DNA of 64,000 bases. Source: Myxococcus sp. RHSTA-1-4 (GTDB taxonomy: Bacteria > Myxococcota > Myxococcia > Myxococcales > Myxococcaceae). Positions 46,748 through 55,387 of the stretch are shown piece by piece (the first letter of the stretch is position 1; each line of letters begins with the position of its first letter). The notes below the pieces were generated by a model. That model saw nothing but the letters and a program-made list of their open reading frames with translations. It did not search any database and was not told the DNA's origin. The stretch lies in contig NZ_JAIQDG010000010.1 of assembly GCF_020037125.1 (NCBI RefSeq), positions 186,001 to 250,000 of the forward strand, read 5' to 3'. The position numbers and the translations under genes were made by a program.

Positions 46748-47503
46748 ATGGCGCGCACGTTGGGCCTGGGGGACACGGGGCCCGAGGTCCAGCGGCTGCA
46801 AGAGCTGCTCACGCAGCGGGGCTACCCCGTGGTCGCGGACGGCGACTTCGGGGAGGCGACGCACACGGCCCTGCTCCGCTTCCAGGCGCAGCACCTGGAC
46901 TCCCATGGCCAGCCGTTGGAGGTGGATGGCCGCGTGGGGCCGGACACGTGGTGGAGCCTGGCGCACCCCAGGCCCTTCCTCTTCCATCCGCCGGCCATCG
47001 ACTTCACCCAGATGCCGCTCCCCGAGCTGGGCGGCAGCGCGCGCGGGCGGCATGCGCTGGCCATGGCCCTCGGCGAGCTGAAGGCGGGCGCGGGCGAGGA
47101 GGGCGGGTACGGCAGGGGCCCCTGGGTGCGCAAGTATCTGAATGGCCAGGCGCCCGAGGGCAGCCATTGGTGCGCCGGCTTTGTGAGCTGGTGCTTCTGG
47201 CAGGACCCGGACGGCCCGCCCTTTCCCTATACCGTCAGCGCGCGGAGGCTCTTCGGAGAGCTGGGCCAGCGCGGCTGGGCCCACCTGTCCGGGGAGCGCT
47301 ACACGCCCGAGCCCGGGGACCTCGTCGTCTGGTCGCGGGCGGACTCGGACGCCTCGGAGGACCACGTCGGGCTGGTGCACCACGTGGCGTACGGGATGCT
47401 CTACACGGTGGAGGGCAACCACGGCCCGCGCGTGCAGGGCTTCAGCTACGTGCTCACCCACCTGGACCGGCTGCTGGGTTATGCGCAGGTGCCCGGGCCG
47501 TGA
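46748..47503 (+). CDS. Peptidoglycan-binding/CHAP-domain amidase
   Basis: A 251-residue cell-wall hydrolase. Residues about 5-75 are a PG_binding_1 domain (LGDTGPEVQRLQELLTQRGYPVVADGDFGEATHTALLRFQ and a VDGRVGPDTWWSL end). Residues about 110-245 form a CHAP domain with catalytic Cys in SHWCAGFVSWCFW, His in DHVGLVHHV and the following VEGNHG acid/Asn. It should cleave peptide or amide bonds in peptidoglycan. No signal peptide is visible, so release by lysis or a dedicated exporter is needed, as with toxin- or endolysin-like proteins. It converges with the EcsC gene. Confidence 0.85.
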   Translation: MARTLGLGDTGPEVQRLQELLTQRGYPVVADGDFGEATHTALLRFQAQHLDSHGQPLEVDGRVGPDTWWSLAHPRPFLFHPPAIDFTQMPLPELGGSARGRHALAMALGELKAGAGEEGGYGRGPWVRKYLNGQAPEGSHWCAGFVSWCFWQDPDGPPFPYTVSARRLFGELGQRGWAHLSGERYTPEPGDLVVWSRADSDASEDHVGLVHHVAYGMLYTVEGNHGPRVQGFSYVLTHLDRLLGYAQVPGP

Positions 47504-47521
47504 CGGGCCCTGCTGGCGCCG

Positions 47522-48154
47522 TCAGCCGCCGCTGGCCTTCTGCCGCTGGGCCTTCGCCTTGGCGTGCGCCTTGTCGAAGCCCTCGTAGAAGCGCACGGCC
47601 TGCTCGCCCACCATCTGGATGTGCTGGTTGTTGAAGTAGGCGGTGATGGGCGCGGCCACCAGCGGCATGGCGCGCCCCAGCGTCTGCAGGCCGCCCTTCT
47701 CCAGCGCCATGGCCGCCAGCTTCCCCAGCACCTTGGGCCCCGCCCGGTGCAGCGGGCCCAGTCCGTTGGCGTAGCCGAAGAGGTCCAGCATCTCCCCGCG
47801 GGCGCGCTCCGTCTTGAGGTTCACCTTGTAGAGCGTGGCCACATCCGTGAGCAGCACGAGCTGCAGGTACGTCATGAAGAGCAGGTCCGCCGGCAGCGCC
47901 ACGAGGCCGAAGACGCCGCTCACGCCGCCCACCATGCTGGCGAAGTTCTTCTTGTCGTCGATGAGGCGCTGGGCCAGCTCCTTCGGCGGGGAGTTCGGGT
48001 AGCGCTTCTCCAGCTCCGCCACCCGCACCCGGGCGCGGCCCACCTCTCCCAGCACCACGTCCGACAGCCGCGCCGAGCCGAGCTTCTTCAGCTCGCCCGG
48101 GGTCAGCTTCCTCATGAAGGCCAGGCGCTCGGCCACGCTGTCGTAGAGGCCCAT
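47522..48154 (-). CDS. EcsC family protein
   Basis: A 210-residue protein with the EcsC core: an N-terminal amphipathic region, then FASMVGGVSGVFGLVALPADLLFMTYLQLVLLTDVATLYKVNLKTERARGEML, where the Gly/Ala-rich hydrophobic hairpin (about 72-105) is the family hallmark. A second hydrophobic segment (AMPLVAAPITAYFNNQHI) and a basic C-terminal helix follow. EcsC was named from an ABC-transporter operon in Bacillus, but its function is unknown. GAGGAGGG precedes the ATG. The lipoprotein gene upstream is 28 bases away on the same strand, so they probably form an operon. Confidence 0.85.
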   Translation of the reverse strand: MGLYDSVAERLAFMRKLTPGELKKLGSARLSDVVLGEVGRARVRVAELEKRYPNSPPKELAQRLIDDKKNFASMVGGVSGVFGLVALPADLLFMTYLQLVLLTDVATLYKVNLKTERARGEMLDLFGYANGLGPLHRAGPKVLGKLAAMALEKGGLQTLGRAMPLVAAPITAYFNNQHIQMVGEQAVRFYEGFDKAHAKAKAQRQKASGG

Positions 48155-48182
48155 CCGTTACCCTCCTCGTGCTGCCTGCCCT

Positions 48183-48626
48183 CTAATAACCCCGCTCGGA
48201 CAGGTAGAGGTCCACCAGCGCGCCCTCTTCGTACCAGGCGTGCCGCATCTCCACGTTGAACCAGCGCGAGTCCGGCTTCGCCCCGCGCACCTCCAGCTTC
48301 ACCTGGTTGGGAGACGTGTCGATGACGGCCCCGCGCGCCAGGCACGCGGCGCCCGGCTCCTCGCCGTAGCCCCCCTCCAGGCACACCTCGTCACCCACCG
48401 ACAGCCGGCGCGTGTACTCGGTGGCCAGGTACTTCGCCTCGTCGCAGGCCTCGCGCACGCCGGACCGGCCATGGGCCACGCAGCGGTCCTCCGGCGGCGC
48501 CTTCACGACGGGGATGGCCCCGTAGAGGGGGTCTTCATCGTTGGGGTTGGGACGCAACGAGCCAACGGCCGAACATCCCGAGAGCACCAGCGCCAGCGCG
48601 CCGGCCGCCGCCCACATCCGCCTCAT
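48183..48626 (-). CDS. Hypothetical lipoprotein
   Basis: A 147-residue lipoprotein (lipobox LVLSGC, about residue 18). The mature part has four further cysteines (about Cys49, Cys61, Cys82, Cys94) likely to form disulfides (EDRCVAHG, REACDEAKYL, DEVCLEGGYG, AACLARG). The end is beta-rich: QVKLEVRGAKPDSRWFNVEM. No family recognised. GGAGG lies ten bases before the ATG. It precedes the EcsC gene by 28 bases. Confidence 0.7.
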   Translation of the reverse strand: MRRMWAAAGALALVLSGCSAVGSLRPNPNDEDPLYGAIPVVKAPPEDRCVAHGRSGVREACDEAKYLATEYTRRLSVGDEVCLEGGYGEEPGAACLARGAVIDTSPNQVKLEVRGAKPDSRWFNVEMRHAWYEEGALVDLYLSERGY

Positions 48627-48719
48627 CGTATCGACGCCTCCGGGGCCTGCCGCCCCTCCTATAAGGATGGGCGGAGCATGGCAAAAGGCGCCGGGTGGGG
48701 CAAAGCGGTGGGAAGGCCC

Positions 48720-49112
48720 TCAGGCCGAGCGGCGCTGGGGGCCCGGAATCTCTTCCGTCAGCCCGGGGACGATGCGGTTCTTCCCGTCCACGAACACCAC
48801 GGTGGGCTTCCACCCGGCCAGCTCCGACTCCTCCACCTCGGCGAAGGTGGCCAGGATGACCAGGTCACCGGGCTGGTTGAGGTGCGCGGCGGCGCCGTTG
48901 ATGCAGATGACGCCGCTGCCGGGAGGGCCCTCCAGGGCGTACGTCTCCAGACGCGTGCCCCGGGTGACGTTCCACACGGCCACCTTCTCGTAGGGGAGGA
49001 TGTCCGCGGCCCGCAGCAGGTCCCGGTCGATGGTGACCGAGCCCTCATAGTCCAGGTCGGCCTGGGTGACGGTCGCGCGGTGGATCTTTGACTTGAAGAG
49101 AATGCGGCGCAT
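48720..49112 (-). CDS. panD: Aspartate 1-decarboxylase
   Basis: A 130-residue pyruvoyl enzyme that decarboxylates aspartate to beta-alanine for pantothenate and coenzyme A. The self-cleavage site Gly24-Ser25 is in DYEGSVTID at the standard position. Other conserved parts are [34 protein letters not shown], and the catalytic-site [14 protein letters not shown] with [10 protein letters not shown]. Length is typical. Other pantothenate genes are not adjacent. Confidence 0.97.
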   Translation of the reverse strand: MRRILFKSKIHRATVTQADLDYEGSVTIDRDLLRAADILPYEKVAVWNVTRGTRLETYALEGPPGSGVICINGAAAHLNQPGDLVILATFAEVEESELAGWKPTVVFVDGKNRIVPGLTEEIPGPQRRSA

Positions 49113-49215
49113 GTCGGCGGCCCGGGACTCCTGAAGTGACGCACCACGGTAACGTCAAGGGAGCCCCGGGACAACTCCGGGGTTCACTTCTCCCCGCCTG
49201 GATTGCAAGCAGGCG

Positions 49216-50058
49216 TCACTTCACGAAATTCACGAGCTGACTGAGGTTCAGCGGCACGGACTGGTCGTCCGAGGTGAGCTTTCCGTCCAGGCGGACCTGG
49301 GCGTTGCCCCCCGAGCGCAGGGCCATGGCCGCCGAGGCGGCGCGCGCGAAGTTGATGGTCAACGGCAGCGTCACCTGCTTGGAGCCGCTGCCGTCCAGCA
49401 TGCCCAGGCTGCCTGTGGACAGGGTGCCCACATCCGCCCCGGCCACCTTGAGTGCGCCCGTGATTCCGGCCACCGGCAGCGGGAAGCTGTTGCGGTTCTT
49501 GATTTCGAGCGGGAACTCCACGGTGGCGCCGCTGAGGGTGATGTTCTTGATGCGGGGGGCCTGGAAGGCGACCTGCGGAATCTTGGGCACCTCGAAGGTG
49601 CCTTCCTTGGACAGGGGGAAGTCGATGACGCCGATGGGCGTCTTGATGCCCACGGTGCCCTGGGCCTTGAAGGCGGCGCGGTCCTTGTTGAGGAACGTCT
49701 CCACCACGGGGACGATGTCCGCGAACTTCACGTTGGCGGGGAAGACGAGCTCGCTCTTGCCGTTGGCCTTGAGGTTCAGGCCCTTCTTCGGCTTGCCCGC
49801 GACGACCTGCTTCCCCTCGACGAAGAAGGCGTAGTCGACGGAGGCGAGGTCCAGGCCGAAGCCGTTGGGGTTGCTCACCTCGTAGACGAGGTTGACGGTG
49901 GCGTCGGACAGGGACGCGTCCGCCAGCCGCGCCGTCTTGAAGGTGACGGTGGGCTTCTTGAAGGCCCCCTTCAGGAGGTTCTGGAGGGCGGCGCAGCCGC
50001 TCAGCGTGGTGAGGGAGAGGACGGCCAGGACGAGGAGGGCGCGTTTCATCTTGGGCAT
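49216..50058 (-). CDS. LEA14-like (LEA type 2) lipoprotein
   Basis: A 280-residue lipoprotein (lipobox TLSGC). It contains two LEA type 2/WHy-like beta domains: TVNLVYEVSNPNGFGLDLASVDYAFFVEGKQVVAG (about 55-110) and VEFPLEIKNRNSFPLPVAGITGALKVAGADVG (about 165-235). The N-P-N-G-F and N-R-N-S-F turns are hallmark positions. In bacteria such proteins are periplasmic and of unknown function, possibly desiccation or stress related, which fits a spore former but is inference. Start ATG 50058 or ATG 50049 (MKRALL) are both possible. Confidence 0.85.
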   Translation of the reverse strand: MPKMKRALLVLAVLSLTTLSGCAALQNLLKGAFKKPTVTFKTARLADASLSDATVNLVYEVSNPNGFGLDLASVDYAFFVEGKQVVAGKPKKGLNLKANGKSELVFPANVKFADIVPVVETFLNKDRAAFKAQGTVGIKTPIGVIDFPLSKEGTFEVPKIPQVAFQAPRIKNITLSGATVEFPLEIKNRNSFPLPVAGITGALKVAGADVGTLSTGSLGMLDGSGSKQVTLPLTINFARAASAAMALRSGGNAQVRLDGKLTSDDQSVPLNLSQLVNFVK

Positions 50059-50159
50059 GGGCGTATCACCGGACGCGCCATTCTGGCTCGGGATTCAATG
50101 GCGCGGCACGGGTGTACCCCAGCGGCGGGCGGATGGTATGTGGCGGACCTCCCCGCACC

Positions 50160-51683
50160 ATGACGGAGGCACCCTTGCCCGGGGCCCGGACACACATCCC
50201 CTCCCTTGCTCCGCCCCGCGTGGAACGCTGGGTCCGGCTGGCCCTGGGGCTTGCCCTGCTGGTGCTGGCGGCCTGTACCCGGGGTGGGTCCTCCGCCTCG
50301 GGCGGGCGGAAGCTGGCCCTCGCCCCCTGCCGCCTGGAGGGGCTGGCCAGCCAGGCGCAGTGTGGGACGTACGAGGTGTTCGAGGACCGGGCCGCGAAGT
50401 CCGGGAGGAAGATTCCCCTGCGCGTGGTGGTGGTGCCGGCGCTGGCCGCGCAGCCGGAGCCGGACCCGCTGGTGCTGTTGGCGGGAGGCCCGGGGCAGGC
50501 GGCGTCGCGCGTGCAGGTGCTGCTCGCGCTGGAGCGCATCCGCCGCAAGCGCGACATCGTCCTGGTGGACCAGCGTGGCACCGGGGACTCGAACCCGCTG
50601 GAGTGTGAGCCGCACCCGCTGGAGGCGGGGCTGGCGGCGCGCTTCGACGACACGGGCGCGGCGGAGCGGGTGCGCCGGTGCCGCGAGGGCTGGGCCGCGG
50701 ACGTGCGCCACTACACCACGCCCATCGCCATGGACGACCTGGACGAGGTGCGCGCGGCGCTGGGCTACGAGAAGGTGAACCTCTGGGGCGTGTCCTACGG
50801 CACGCGCGCGGCGCTGGTGTACATGCGCCAGCACCCGGAGCGGGTGCGCACCGCGATTCTGGACGGCGTGGCGCCCATGAGCCTGTACCTGCCGCTGAAC
50901 GCGCCCCACGACGGGCAGCAGGCGCTGGAGAAGCTGCTGGCCCACTGCGGGAAGGACGCGGCGTGCGCGAAGGCGTACCCGGACTTGCGGCCCCGCACGG
51001 AGGCGCTGCTGGCGAGGCTGGAGGCGGAGCCGGCGCGCGTCCGAGTGCCGCACCCGCGCACGGGCGTGCCGGAGGACCTCGTCCTGTCGCGCCGGGCCTT
51101 CCTGTCCGAGCTGTTCAGCCTCCTCTACAGCCCCGAGGTGGCCTCGCTGGTGCCGCTGATGCTGGACCGGGCGGAGCGCGGCGAGTGGGCCCCCTTCGTG
51201 GCGCTCAGCGTGGGCCTGCTGGAGGGCCAGCGAAGCACGGTGAGTCATGGCCTCTACTACGCCGTCGTCTGCGCGGAGGACGCGCCCTCCTTCGACAGGG
51301 CGGCGGTGGAGCGCGAGGCGAAGGGCACCTGGTTCGGCCCGGACATGGGGCTCGAGACGCTCTCCGTCTGCGAGGGCTGGCCGCGCGCGACGCTGCCACC
51401 GGGCTACCGCGAGCCGGTGGTGTCGGACGTGCCCACGTTGCTGCTGTCGGGGGAGCTGGACCCGGTGACGCCGCCCGCGTGGGCCGAGGAGGCAAAGCGC
51501 ACGCTCTCCCGGAGCCTGCACGTGGTGGTGCCCGGGGTGGGCCACAACACGGTGGGCGCGGACTGCGCGCGCACGCTGATGGGCGAGTTGCTGGAGCGCG
51601 GGAGCGTGGAGGGCCTGTCGCCCTCGTGCGGCCCGCTCTCCCGTCCTCCCTTCTTCACGTCCTTCGCCGGCCCGGTGCCTTGA
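50160..51683 (+). CDS. Exported alpha/beta hydrolase, tripeptidyl/prolyl aminopeptidase-like
   Basis: A 507-residue alpha/beta hydrolase with a membrane or lipobox segment (LALLVLAAC, about 35-42). The oxyanion region is LLAGGPGQAAS and VDQRGTGDSNPLEC. The nucleophile is Ser212 in WGVSYGTRAAL, the acid Asp434 in LSGELDPVTPP, and His462 in GVGHNTVG. The C-terminal part corresponds to the TAP-like (tripeptidyl aminopeptidase) C-domain. It likely trims peptides or esters outside the cytoplasm. The following ABC ATPase gene begins one base after its stop, so this hydrolase is the first gene of a three-gene operon with an exporter. Confidence 0.87.
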   Translation: MTEAPLPGARTHIPSLAPPRVERWVRLALGLALLVLAACTRGGSSASGGRKLALAPCRLEGLASQAQCGTYEVFEDRAAKSGRKIPLRVVVVPALAAQPEPDPLVLLAGGPGQAASRVQVLLALERIRRKRDIVLVDQRGTGDSNPLECEPHPLEAGLAARFDDTGAAERVRRCREGWAADVRHYTTPIAMDDLDEVRAALGYEKVNLWGVSYGTRAALVYMRQHPERVRTAILDGVAPMSLYLPLNAPHDGQQALEKLLAHCGKDAACAKAYPDLRPRTEALLARLEAEPARVRVPHPRTGVPEDLVLSRRAFLSELFSLLYSPEVASLVPLMLDRAERGEWAPFVALSVGLLEGQRSTVSHGLYYAVVCAEDAPSFDRAAVEREAKGTWFGPDMGLETLSVCEGWPRATLPPGYREPVVSDVPTLLLSGELDPVTPPAWAEEAKRTLSRSLHVVVPGVGHNTVGADCARTLMGELLERGSVEGLSPSCGPLSRPPFFTSFAGPVP

Positions 51684-51684
51684 G

Positions 51685-52419
51685 ATGATTGAAGCCAGGA
51701 ACCTGCACAAGCGCTTCGGCTCCGTCACCGCGGTGGAGGACGTGTCCTTCACCGCGGAGGATGGCGTGATTACGGGCCTGCTGGGCCCCAACGGCGCCGG
51801 CAAGACGACGACGATGCGCATGCTCTACACGCTGGTACGGCCGGACCGGGGCACCGCGCTCGTGGACGGCGTGGACGTCGTCCAGCGGCCGGAGGACGCG
51901 CGCCGGGCGCTGGGCGTGCTGCCGGATGCGCGCGGCCTCTACCCGCGCCTCACCGCCCGCGAGCACGCGCGCTACTTCGGTGAGCTGCACGGCCTGTCCG
52001 GCGCGGCGCTGGACAGGCGCGTGGACGAGCTCATCGAGTTGCTGGACATGAAGGACATCGCGGACCGGCGCACGGAGGGCTTCAGCCAGGGCGAGCGGGT
52101 GAAGGTGGCGCTGGCGCGGGCGCTGGTGCACGGGCCCCGCAACGTGCTGCTGGACGAGCCCACCAACGGGCTGGACGTGATGAGCACGCGCGCGGTGCGC
52201 ACGCTGCTGCGGCGGTTGAAGGCGGAGGGATGCTGCGTGGTGTTCTCCAGCCACGTCATGCAGGAGGTGGCCGCGCTGTGTGACCGCATCGTCGTGGTGG
52301 CGCACGGCCGGGTGGTGGCGGACGGCACGCCGGACGCGCTGCGCGAGCGTACCGGCAAGGACAGCCTGGAGGAGGCCTTCGTGGCCACCATCGGTAGCGA
52401 CATGGGGCTGATGCAATGA
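51685..52419 (+). CDS. ABC transporter ATP-binding protein, NatA-like
   Basis: A 244-residue ABC ATPase. Walker A is GPNGAGKT (34-41), the signature is the variant FSQGERVKVALARAL, Walker B is VLLDEPTNGLD, and the switch His is in FSSHVMQE. The sequence belongs to the CcmA/NatA branch of exporters. It overlaps the permease gene by four bases (ATGA) and starts one base after the hydrolase stop. It should drive export together with the permease; sodium export is known for NatAB, but the substrate here is open. Confidence 0.93.
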   Translation: MIEARNLHKRFGSVTAVEDVSFTAEDGVITGLLGPNGAGKTTTMRMLYTLVRPDRGTALVDGVDVVQRPEDARRALGVLPDARGLYPRLTAREHARYFGELHGLSGAALDRRVDELIELLDMKDIADRRTEGFSQGERVKVALARALVHGPRNVLLDEPTNGLDVMSTRAVRTLLRRLKAEGCCVVFSSHVMQEVAALCDRIVVVAHGRVVADGTPDALRERTGKDSLEEAFVATIGSDMGLMQ

Positions 52420-53588
52420 GGCGGCTGGCCGGTACCGTCTTCCGCAAGGAGCTGAGGGACCACCTGCGGGACAGGCGCTCGGTGCTCACCGCGCTGATGT
52501 TCCCGCTGCTGGGCCCCGTCGTCTTCATGGTGATGTTCAACCTGCTGGCCTCCTGGTACCGGCAGGACCGGCCGCTGGAGCTGCCGGTGGTGGGCCGCGA
52601 GCACGCCCCCAGCCTGATGGCCTTCCTGGAGCGCTACGGCGCGAAGCTGGTGGAGGCGCCGGAGGACTACGAGTCGCGCATCCGCGCGGGCACGCTGGAC
52701 GCGGTGCTGGTGGTGCCGGAGGACTATGGCAGGCAGTTCTCCTCCGGGCACACCGCGCGGGTGCAGCTCGTGGTGGACAGCTCGCGTCAGTCCGCGCGCC
52801 ACTCGGTGCTGCGCGCGCAGCGGTTGCTGGAGGCGTACGCGCAGCTCCTGGGCGACCAGCGCCTCTACGCGCGCGGCATCGCTCCGGAGCTGGCCATCCC
52901 CGTGCGCGTGGAGGAACTGGACCTGTCCACACCGGAGCGCACCGCCGCGGGTGTGCTGAACATGGTGCCCCTCTTCCTGGTGCTGGCCGCCTTCGCGGGC
53001 GGCATGCAGCTCGCCAGCGACACCATGGCGGGTGAGCGCGAGCGCGGCTCGCTGGAGCCGCTGCTGCTCAACCCCGCGCCCCGCGGCGCGGTGGTGACGG
53101 GCAAGTGGCTGGCCACCGTCGCCATGGCGGCCGGCGCGGTGCTGCTGACGTTGGTGGGCTACCTGCTGGTGGTGCGGCGCGTGCCGCTGGAGGACCTGGG
53201 CGTGAAGGCCCGCTTCGACGCGCCCGCCGCCCTGGGCATGGCCGTGGCGGTGCTGCCCCTGTGCCTGGCCGCCTCCGCGGTGCAGTTGTGGGTGTCCACC
53301 TATGCGCGCTCCTTCAAGGAGGCGCAGACGTACCTGTCGCTGCTGATGGTGGTGCCCATGCTGCCCGGCATGGTGCTGGCCCTGTCTCCCGTGCAGACGA
53401 AGGCGTGGATGTTCGCGGTGCCGGTGCTGGGGCAGGAGCTGCTGGCGGGCGAGGTGATGCGCGGGGAGCCGCTGGGGCCGCTGCCCTTCCTCATCGCCGC
53501 CGCCTCCAGCGCCGCGATGTCGGTGCTGGCGCTGCGTTTCACCACCCGCCTGCTCGCCCAGGAGCGCATCGTCTTCGGCCGGGGCTGA
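52416..53588 (+). CDS. ABC transporter permease, NatB-like
   Basis: A 390-residue ABC-2 type permease. The first membrane helix (about 23-45, LTALMFPLLGPVVFMVMFNLLASW) is followed by a large extracytoplasmic domain (about 50-180). Five more helices lie between 185 and 385, with the family segment AGGMQLASDTMAGERERGSLEPLLLNPAPRGAVVTGKWLA. This fits NatB/YhfJ-type exporters working with the ATPase encoded just upstream. Coupled translation is implied by the ATGA overlap. Confidence 0.9.
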   Translation: MRRLAGTVFRKELRDHLRDRRSVLTALMFPLLGPVVFMVMFNLLASWYRQDRPLELPVVGREHAPSLMAFLERYGAKLVEAPEDYESRIRAGTLDAVLVVPEDYGRQFSSGHTARVQLVVDSSRQSARHSVLRAQRLLEAYAQLLGDQRLYARGIAPELAIPVRVEELDLSTPERTAAGVLNMVPLFLVLAAFAGGMQLASDTMAGERERGSLEPLLLNPAPRGAVVTGKWLATVAMAAGAVLLTLVGYLLVVRRVPLEDLGVKARFDAPAALGMAVAVLPLCLAASAVQLWVSTYARSFKEAQTYLSLLMVVPMLPGMVLALSPVQTKAWMFAVPVLGQELLAGEVMRGEPLGPLPFLIAAASSAAMSVLALRFTTRLLAQERIVFGRG

Positions 53589-53675
53589 GGGCCGGCGGGC
53601 ACGTGCGGAGCCCGCCTGCCTGCCTGCTCCGTGGTACTTCCGTTTCTTCGCGGACGGTGTGAGGCTTCACGCGCC

Positions 53676-54212
53676 ATGTCTTCCCGCGAGCCGATGACCC
53701 GCGCGATGATTTTCGAGAGCCTCTTCGTCCAGGGGCTCAGGGCGGACGGCGCGTTCGCGGAGGCACTGCTCGCCGAGGGCGTGGATGTGCGGGCGCTGAA
53801 GCTGGAGTACCCCATGCGGGTGCTCAACCGGTGCGTGGACCTGGCGCGTCAGCACCTGTACCCGGACCTGCCCGAGGAGGCGGCACAGCGGCACCTGGGG
53901 CGCGTCTTCGTGCAGGGCTTCACCCAGACGCTGCTGGGCCGGGTGGTGGTGGTGGGCATGCCCATGCTGGGCCCGGTGCGCTACCTCAAGCGCTTTCCGG
54001 ACCACCTGCGGCTGGACAGCTCTCCGCTGCGCGTACTGCCGGTGCAGGTGGGCGAGCGGGCCTTCCGGATGGAGTTCCGCAACGAGGCCCTGGTGAGGCC
54101 GGACTTCCTGGCGGGCGTCCTGCTGGAGGGGCTGAAGCTGGCGCGCGCCGAGGCGGCCATCACCGTCGAGCGCCACTCGCTCTTGAGTTTCGATCTGCAC
54201 ATCACCTGGTAG
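53676..54212 (+). CDS. DUF2378 family protein (TIGR02265 type)
   Basis: A 178-residue soluble protein with the full myxobacterial DUF2378 pattern: ESLFVQGLRADGAFAEALLAEGVD, YPMRVLNRCVDLARQHLYPDLPEEAAQRHLG, the core RVFVQGFTQTLLGRV, MLGPVRYLKRFPDHL, then MEFRNEALVRPDFLAGVLLEGL and the terminal SFDLHITW. The family is largely restricted to myxobacteria and has many copies per genome; no function is known. Its only close neighbour is the upstream ABC permease, 87 bases away, separated by a weak G/C hairpin. Confidence 0.8.
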   Translation: MSSREPMTRAMIFESLFVQGLRADGAFAEALLAEGVDVRALKLEYPMRVLNRCVDLARQHLYPDLPEEAAQRHLGRVFVQGFTQTLLGRVVVVGMPMLGPVRYLKRFPDHLRLDSSPLRVLPVQVGERAFRMEFRNEALVRPDFLAGVLLEGLKLARAEAAITVERHSLLSFDLHITW

Positions 54213-54298
54213 CCCTGGAGGGCGGCAATGTCGGCGGGTGGCCCTTGGCCGCCGACTCTGGATGACATCCGCGCCCGGTTGGCTTCCAATGGCGACAG

Positions 54299-55366
54299 AT
54301 GACGCCCGAGCGAGAAGCCCTCCTTCCCCCCGCGCCGGCCTCCGTGGCGACGGCGCGGGGCGAACCGCGATTCGGCACCTACCAGGGTGAGCTGCCCGAG
54401 GTGGACCTGCCCCGCCTGCAAGGGCGGTGGTCCCCCACGCGCACCACGCGCCTGCTCAAGCGCAAGCGGTGGCACTACACCTTCGCGGCCACGCCGGAGG
54501 TCGCCGCCCTCTTCGCCGTGGTGGACCTGGGCTACACGGCGAGCGCCTTCGCGGTGGCGTTGGATTTGCGCGAGCGCCGGCCGCTCTGCGACGTGAGCTT
54601 CCTGGGCGCGCCCGGGCCCATGGTGGAGCTGGGAGACAAACCCGGGGCGGGGCTCAACGCCTCCTTCCGGACGCTGGGCGGGAAGCTGTCCATACGGCGC
54701 GGCGAGGAGGACGAGCGCTACCGGGTGGAGGTGGACGTCAGCCGCCTGCGCACCGGCAGCCTGCAGTCCTTCCAGTGGAACGGCGATTTGCTGGTGGCCG
54801 GTGGTCCTCCCGCGCTGACGGTGATTGCGCCGGTGGAGGGGGACGGGCTGGTGAACGTCACCATGAAGCGCAACGGCCTGCTGTCCTTCGGCAGCCTGGA
54901 GGCGGGCGGCAAGCGCTTCCGGTTGGACGGCGGCGTGGGTGGCATGGACTACACGCAGGGCTACCTGGCGCGGCACACGGCCTGGCGCTGGGCCTTCGCG
55001 GCGGGGCGGCTGGCGGATGGCACGCCCGTGGGCCTCAACCTGGTGGAGGGCTTCAACGAGTCCTCCGCCGAGGCCAACGAGAACGCGCTGTGGCTGGGGG
55101 ACACGCTGTACCCGCTGGCGCGGGCGCGCTTCGAGTACAACACGAAGGAGATGATGGAGCCCTGGCGGCTGGTGACGGTGGACGGCGCGGTGGACCTGCG
55201 CTTCCAGCCGTTCCACGTGCACCGCGAGGAGCGGGACTTGCGCGTCGTGGTGAGCCACTTCGCGCAGCCGGTGGGCTTCTTCACGGGCACGGTGAAGGTG
55301 GGCGGACGCACGCTGGAGCTGTCCGACGTGCCCGGCGTCACCGAGGACCAGGACATGCTGTGGTGA
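54299..55366 (+). CDS. DUF2804 domain protein
   Basis: A 355-residue protein matching DUF2804: an early segment containing RWHYTFAATPEVAALFAVVDLGYTASAFAVALDLRERR, a middle SLQSFQWNGDLLVAGG-like region, GGVGGMDYTQGYLARHTAWRWAFAAGRLADGTPVGLNLVEGFN (the most conserved part), and a closing LRVVVSHFAQPVGFFTGTV. The family resembles a lipocalin-like or hydroxyneurosporene-synthase-like double barrel and has no proven function. No signal peptide is visible. The stop is 21 bases from the stop of the convergent gene. Confidence 0.85.
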   Translation: MTPEREALLPPAPASVATARGEPRFGTYQGELPEVDLPRLQGRWSPTRTTRLLKRKRWHYTFAATPEVAALFAVVDLGYTASAFAVALDLRERRPLCDVSFLGAPGPMVELGDKPGAGLNASFRTLGGKLSIRRGEEDERYRVEVDVSRLRTGSLQSFQWNGDLLVAGGPPALTVIAPVEGDGLVNVTMKRNGLLSFGSLEAGGKRFRLDGGVGGMDYTQGYLARHTAWRWAFAAGRLADGTPVGLNLVEGFNESSAEANENALWLGDTLYPLARARFEYNTKEMMEPWRLVTVDGAVDLRFQPFHVHREERDLRVVVSHFAQPVGFFTGTVKVGGRTLELSDVPGVTEDQDMLW

Positions 55367-55387
55367 GGGGGCCCGCGGCCGCGCGCC

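Noticed and set aside
53589..53640. A G/C hairpin after the ABC permease as a terminator.
   Set aside because: The stem is short (about six bases) and has no U tract.
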